Origin: Moanibacter sp964542645
Lineage (GTDB): Bacteria > Verrucomicrobiota > Verrucomicrobiia > Opitutales > UBA2987
Direction of reading: 5' to 3'
DNA: 64,000 bases
NCBI GenBank assembly: GCA_964542645.1
Contig: CAZIUG010000009.1
Span: 62,001-126,000, forward strand
The position numbers and the translations under genes are program-made. Shown piece by piece: positions 62,736 to 64,000 of this stretch. Each line of letters begins with the position of its first letter. The first letter of the stretch is position 1. Under the pieces are notes generated by a model. It ran no database searches, was not told the origin of the DNA, and worked only from the letters and a program-made list of their open reading frames with translations.

Positions 62736-64000
62736 TTGAAAAAGAAACTGAAATGGGGCATCTTAGCTCCGAATGAAACCGCAAGAAAATTTGCGACTGG
62801 ATTGGGGTATTCAGACGAAGGGGAAGTGATTGCCATTGGAAACCACACCCGAAAGCAGATTCAAGCTTTTGCCGATGAATTTGAAATCCCAAAACGATAC
62901 AATTCGTACGGAAAGCTTTTAGATGATCCTGAGGTTCAAGCTGTCTATATAGCAACACCCCATTCTACGGATACCCTTTGGGCTGTACGCGCGGCAGAGG
63001 CCGGCAAACACATTTTATGCGAAAAACCCCTCGCTGTAAATCATGCGGAAGCAATGGCAATTGTTGAGGCAGCCTACCGGAAAAACGTTTTCCTGATGGA
63101 AGCATTCATTTGCCAATGCCATCCTCAAACTGATAAAATAATAGGATCGCTTCGGAATGGTTCAATCGGAGAGATAAGGAAGGTAAAGTTTTCCTGCAGG
63201 CTTCAGAAGAACCTAAAGAGCCGTGTTATAAACCGAAATCTTGAAAGTGGAGGATCTCTCGAAGTCGGATGCCACGCTGTATCGATGTCTCGATTGATTG
63301 CAGGTGTCGCAAATGGCGAGGCGGCCAATCCGATAGCAGTAGAAGCTAACGGTAAGATTAGGGGGGGATCGGGAGTAGAAAAGTGCCCAGACGCCATACT
63401 TACTTTTTCTGGAGGTATCACGGTTCATATTAACAACGAAGCTAAAATCGGACAGGAGAGCCTACTTACAATTTTTGGAACGGAAGGAAACATTGAGATT
63501 CCTTGCCCCTGGAAAACAAACCGCGAAAGCGGGAAATGGTCATTCACCATCAACCGTTGTTCTGTGAATGGGCCCGAGGAGATAAAAGGCCAAGTTGGTA
63601 ATCTCTATGGGATGGAATCATGTAAGGTCGCAAAGTTAATCGCAGCTGGAAAGACAGAATCACCATCCAGCAGTTGGGAAGACACACTGGATAACATGAT
63701 TACCCTCGACCGTTGGAGAGAAGCAATAGGGCTCGAATACCCAAAGGAGAAAATAACATTCAAGCGTTCGACAATCCATGGCCGTCCATTAAAGAATTTA
63801 CCAGAGGCACCCATTCCTCGCGAACGAATCGATGGAGTCGAGAAATCCATTTCTCGACTGGTTATGGGGACAGACAACCAAGCCAATCTCTCGCACGCTT
63901 CCATCATGTTCGATGATTTTTTTGAACAGGGGGGCAACTGCTTTGACACCGCCCATCATTATGGTCGCGGATTCCGTGAAAAGCTTCTTGGTCAATGGAT
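62736..64000 (+). CDS. Gfo/Idh/MocA dehydrogenase fused to aldo/keto reductase (cut by window edge)
   Basis: An open frame from a TTG at 62736, preceded by AGGCGG, runs off the right edge (421 codons seen). Residues 1-330 are a Gfo/Idh/MocA protein with ATPHS, CEKPLA (catalytic Lys) and GGSLEVGCHAVS in the dehydrogenase fold. From about residue 370 it continues as an aldo/keto reductase with SRLVMGTD, NCFDTAHHYG (Asp and Tyr of the catalytic tetrad) and GFREKLLG. Such fusions occur in Verrucomicrobia and Planctomycetes. It probably oxidises and reduces a sugar intermediate with the adjacent dehydrogenase. The C-terminus lies outside the window. Confidence 0.88.
   Translation, partial: MKKKLKWGILAPNETARKFATGLGYSDEGEVIAIGNHTRKQIQAFADEFEIPKRYNSYGKLLDDPEVQAVYIATPHSTDTLWAVRAAEAGKHILCEKPLAVNHAEAMAIVEAAYRKNVFLMEAFICQCHPQTDKIIGSLRNGSIGEIRKVKFSCRLQKNLKSRVINRNLESGGSLEVGCHAVSMSRLIAGVANGEAANPIAVEANGKIRGGSGVEKCPDAILTFSGGITVHINNEAKIGQESLLTIFGTEGNIEIPCPWKTNRESGKWSFTINRCSVNGPEEIKGQVGNLYGMESCKVAKLIAAGKTESPSSSWEDTLDNMITLDRWREAIGLEYPKEKITFKRSTIHGRPLKNLPEAPIPRERIDGVEKSISRLVMGTDNQANLSHASIMFDDFFEQGGNCFDTAHHYGRGFREKLLGQW

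Overview
The window is a stretch of AT-rich bacterial chromosome packed with about 56 genes on both strands. It has no insertion sequences, phage genes or CRISPR arrays. The organism is Gram-negative: it has an ADP-heptose epimerase (hldD) for lipopolysaccharide, an HlyD-type adaptor and an Alternative Complex III respiratory operon. ACIII, a Gfo/Idh/MocA dehydrogenase fused to an aldo/keto reductase, SMP-30 lactonases and non-canonical Nramp transporters together suggest a Verrucomicrobiota-type (PVC group) bacterium, probably free-living and aerobic. This placement is inference from gene content only.

Layout. 1-8.2 kb: the tail of an M20 peptidase, then a minus-strand amino-acid block (plsY, hom, lysC, thrC, cimA, pyrE) that takes aspartate to homoserine and threonine and makes citramalate for isoleucine. 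It is headed by a decayed transglutaminase gene. 8.4-19.9 kb: a flavin disulfide oxidoreductase, a site-2 protease, tRNA-Met, galK, an MFS and a DMT permease, ArfB ribosome rescue, a secreted M16 protease and mtnA. 20-26.6 kb: an ABC-2 exporter, a bifunctional ATP sulfurylase/APS kinase with an altered active site, and a minus-strand group for protein-thiocarboxylate cysteine synthesis (CysM-like synthase, JAMM protease, and a sulfur carrier fused to its E1 enzyme and a rhodanese). 26.8-43.7 kb: mixed metabolism and repair (SDR, pterin dehydratase, ogt, MazG-like, XdhC, msrA, Nramp-like, a Cys/Met PLP enzyme, a D-threonine-aldolase-like enzyme, an ABC/HlyD exporter, two SMP-30 proteins, proC, hldD).

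43.9-55.6 kb: one long minus-strand respiratory operon, actABCDEF, then a small membrane protein, a CcoN homologue, a CcoO homologue and a monohaem cytochrome c. ACIII oxidises quinol and reduces cytochrome c. The following module looks like a cbb3 oxidase, but its subunit I appears to have lost all the haem-ligand histidines and part of the CuB site. It may therefore be a haem-free membrane scaffold rather than an oxidase. 55.7-64 kb: ArsC-type reductase, YhhQ transporter, a histone-deacetylase-like hydrolase, YgjP, mazG, trpC, rsmA and two Gfo/Idh/MocA proteins, the last cut by the window edge.

The observations most worth following are the haem-ligand-free CcoN in the ACIII operon, the carrier-E1-rhodanese fusion beside its likely protease, the ATP sulfurylase with a rewritten catalytic motif, the perfect palindrome inside galK, and the perfect inverted repeat abutting the deacetylase start codon.
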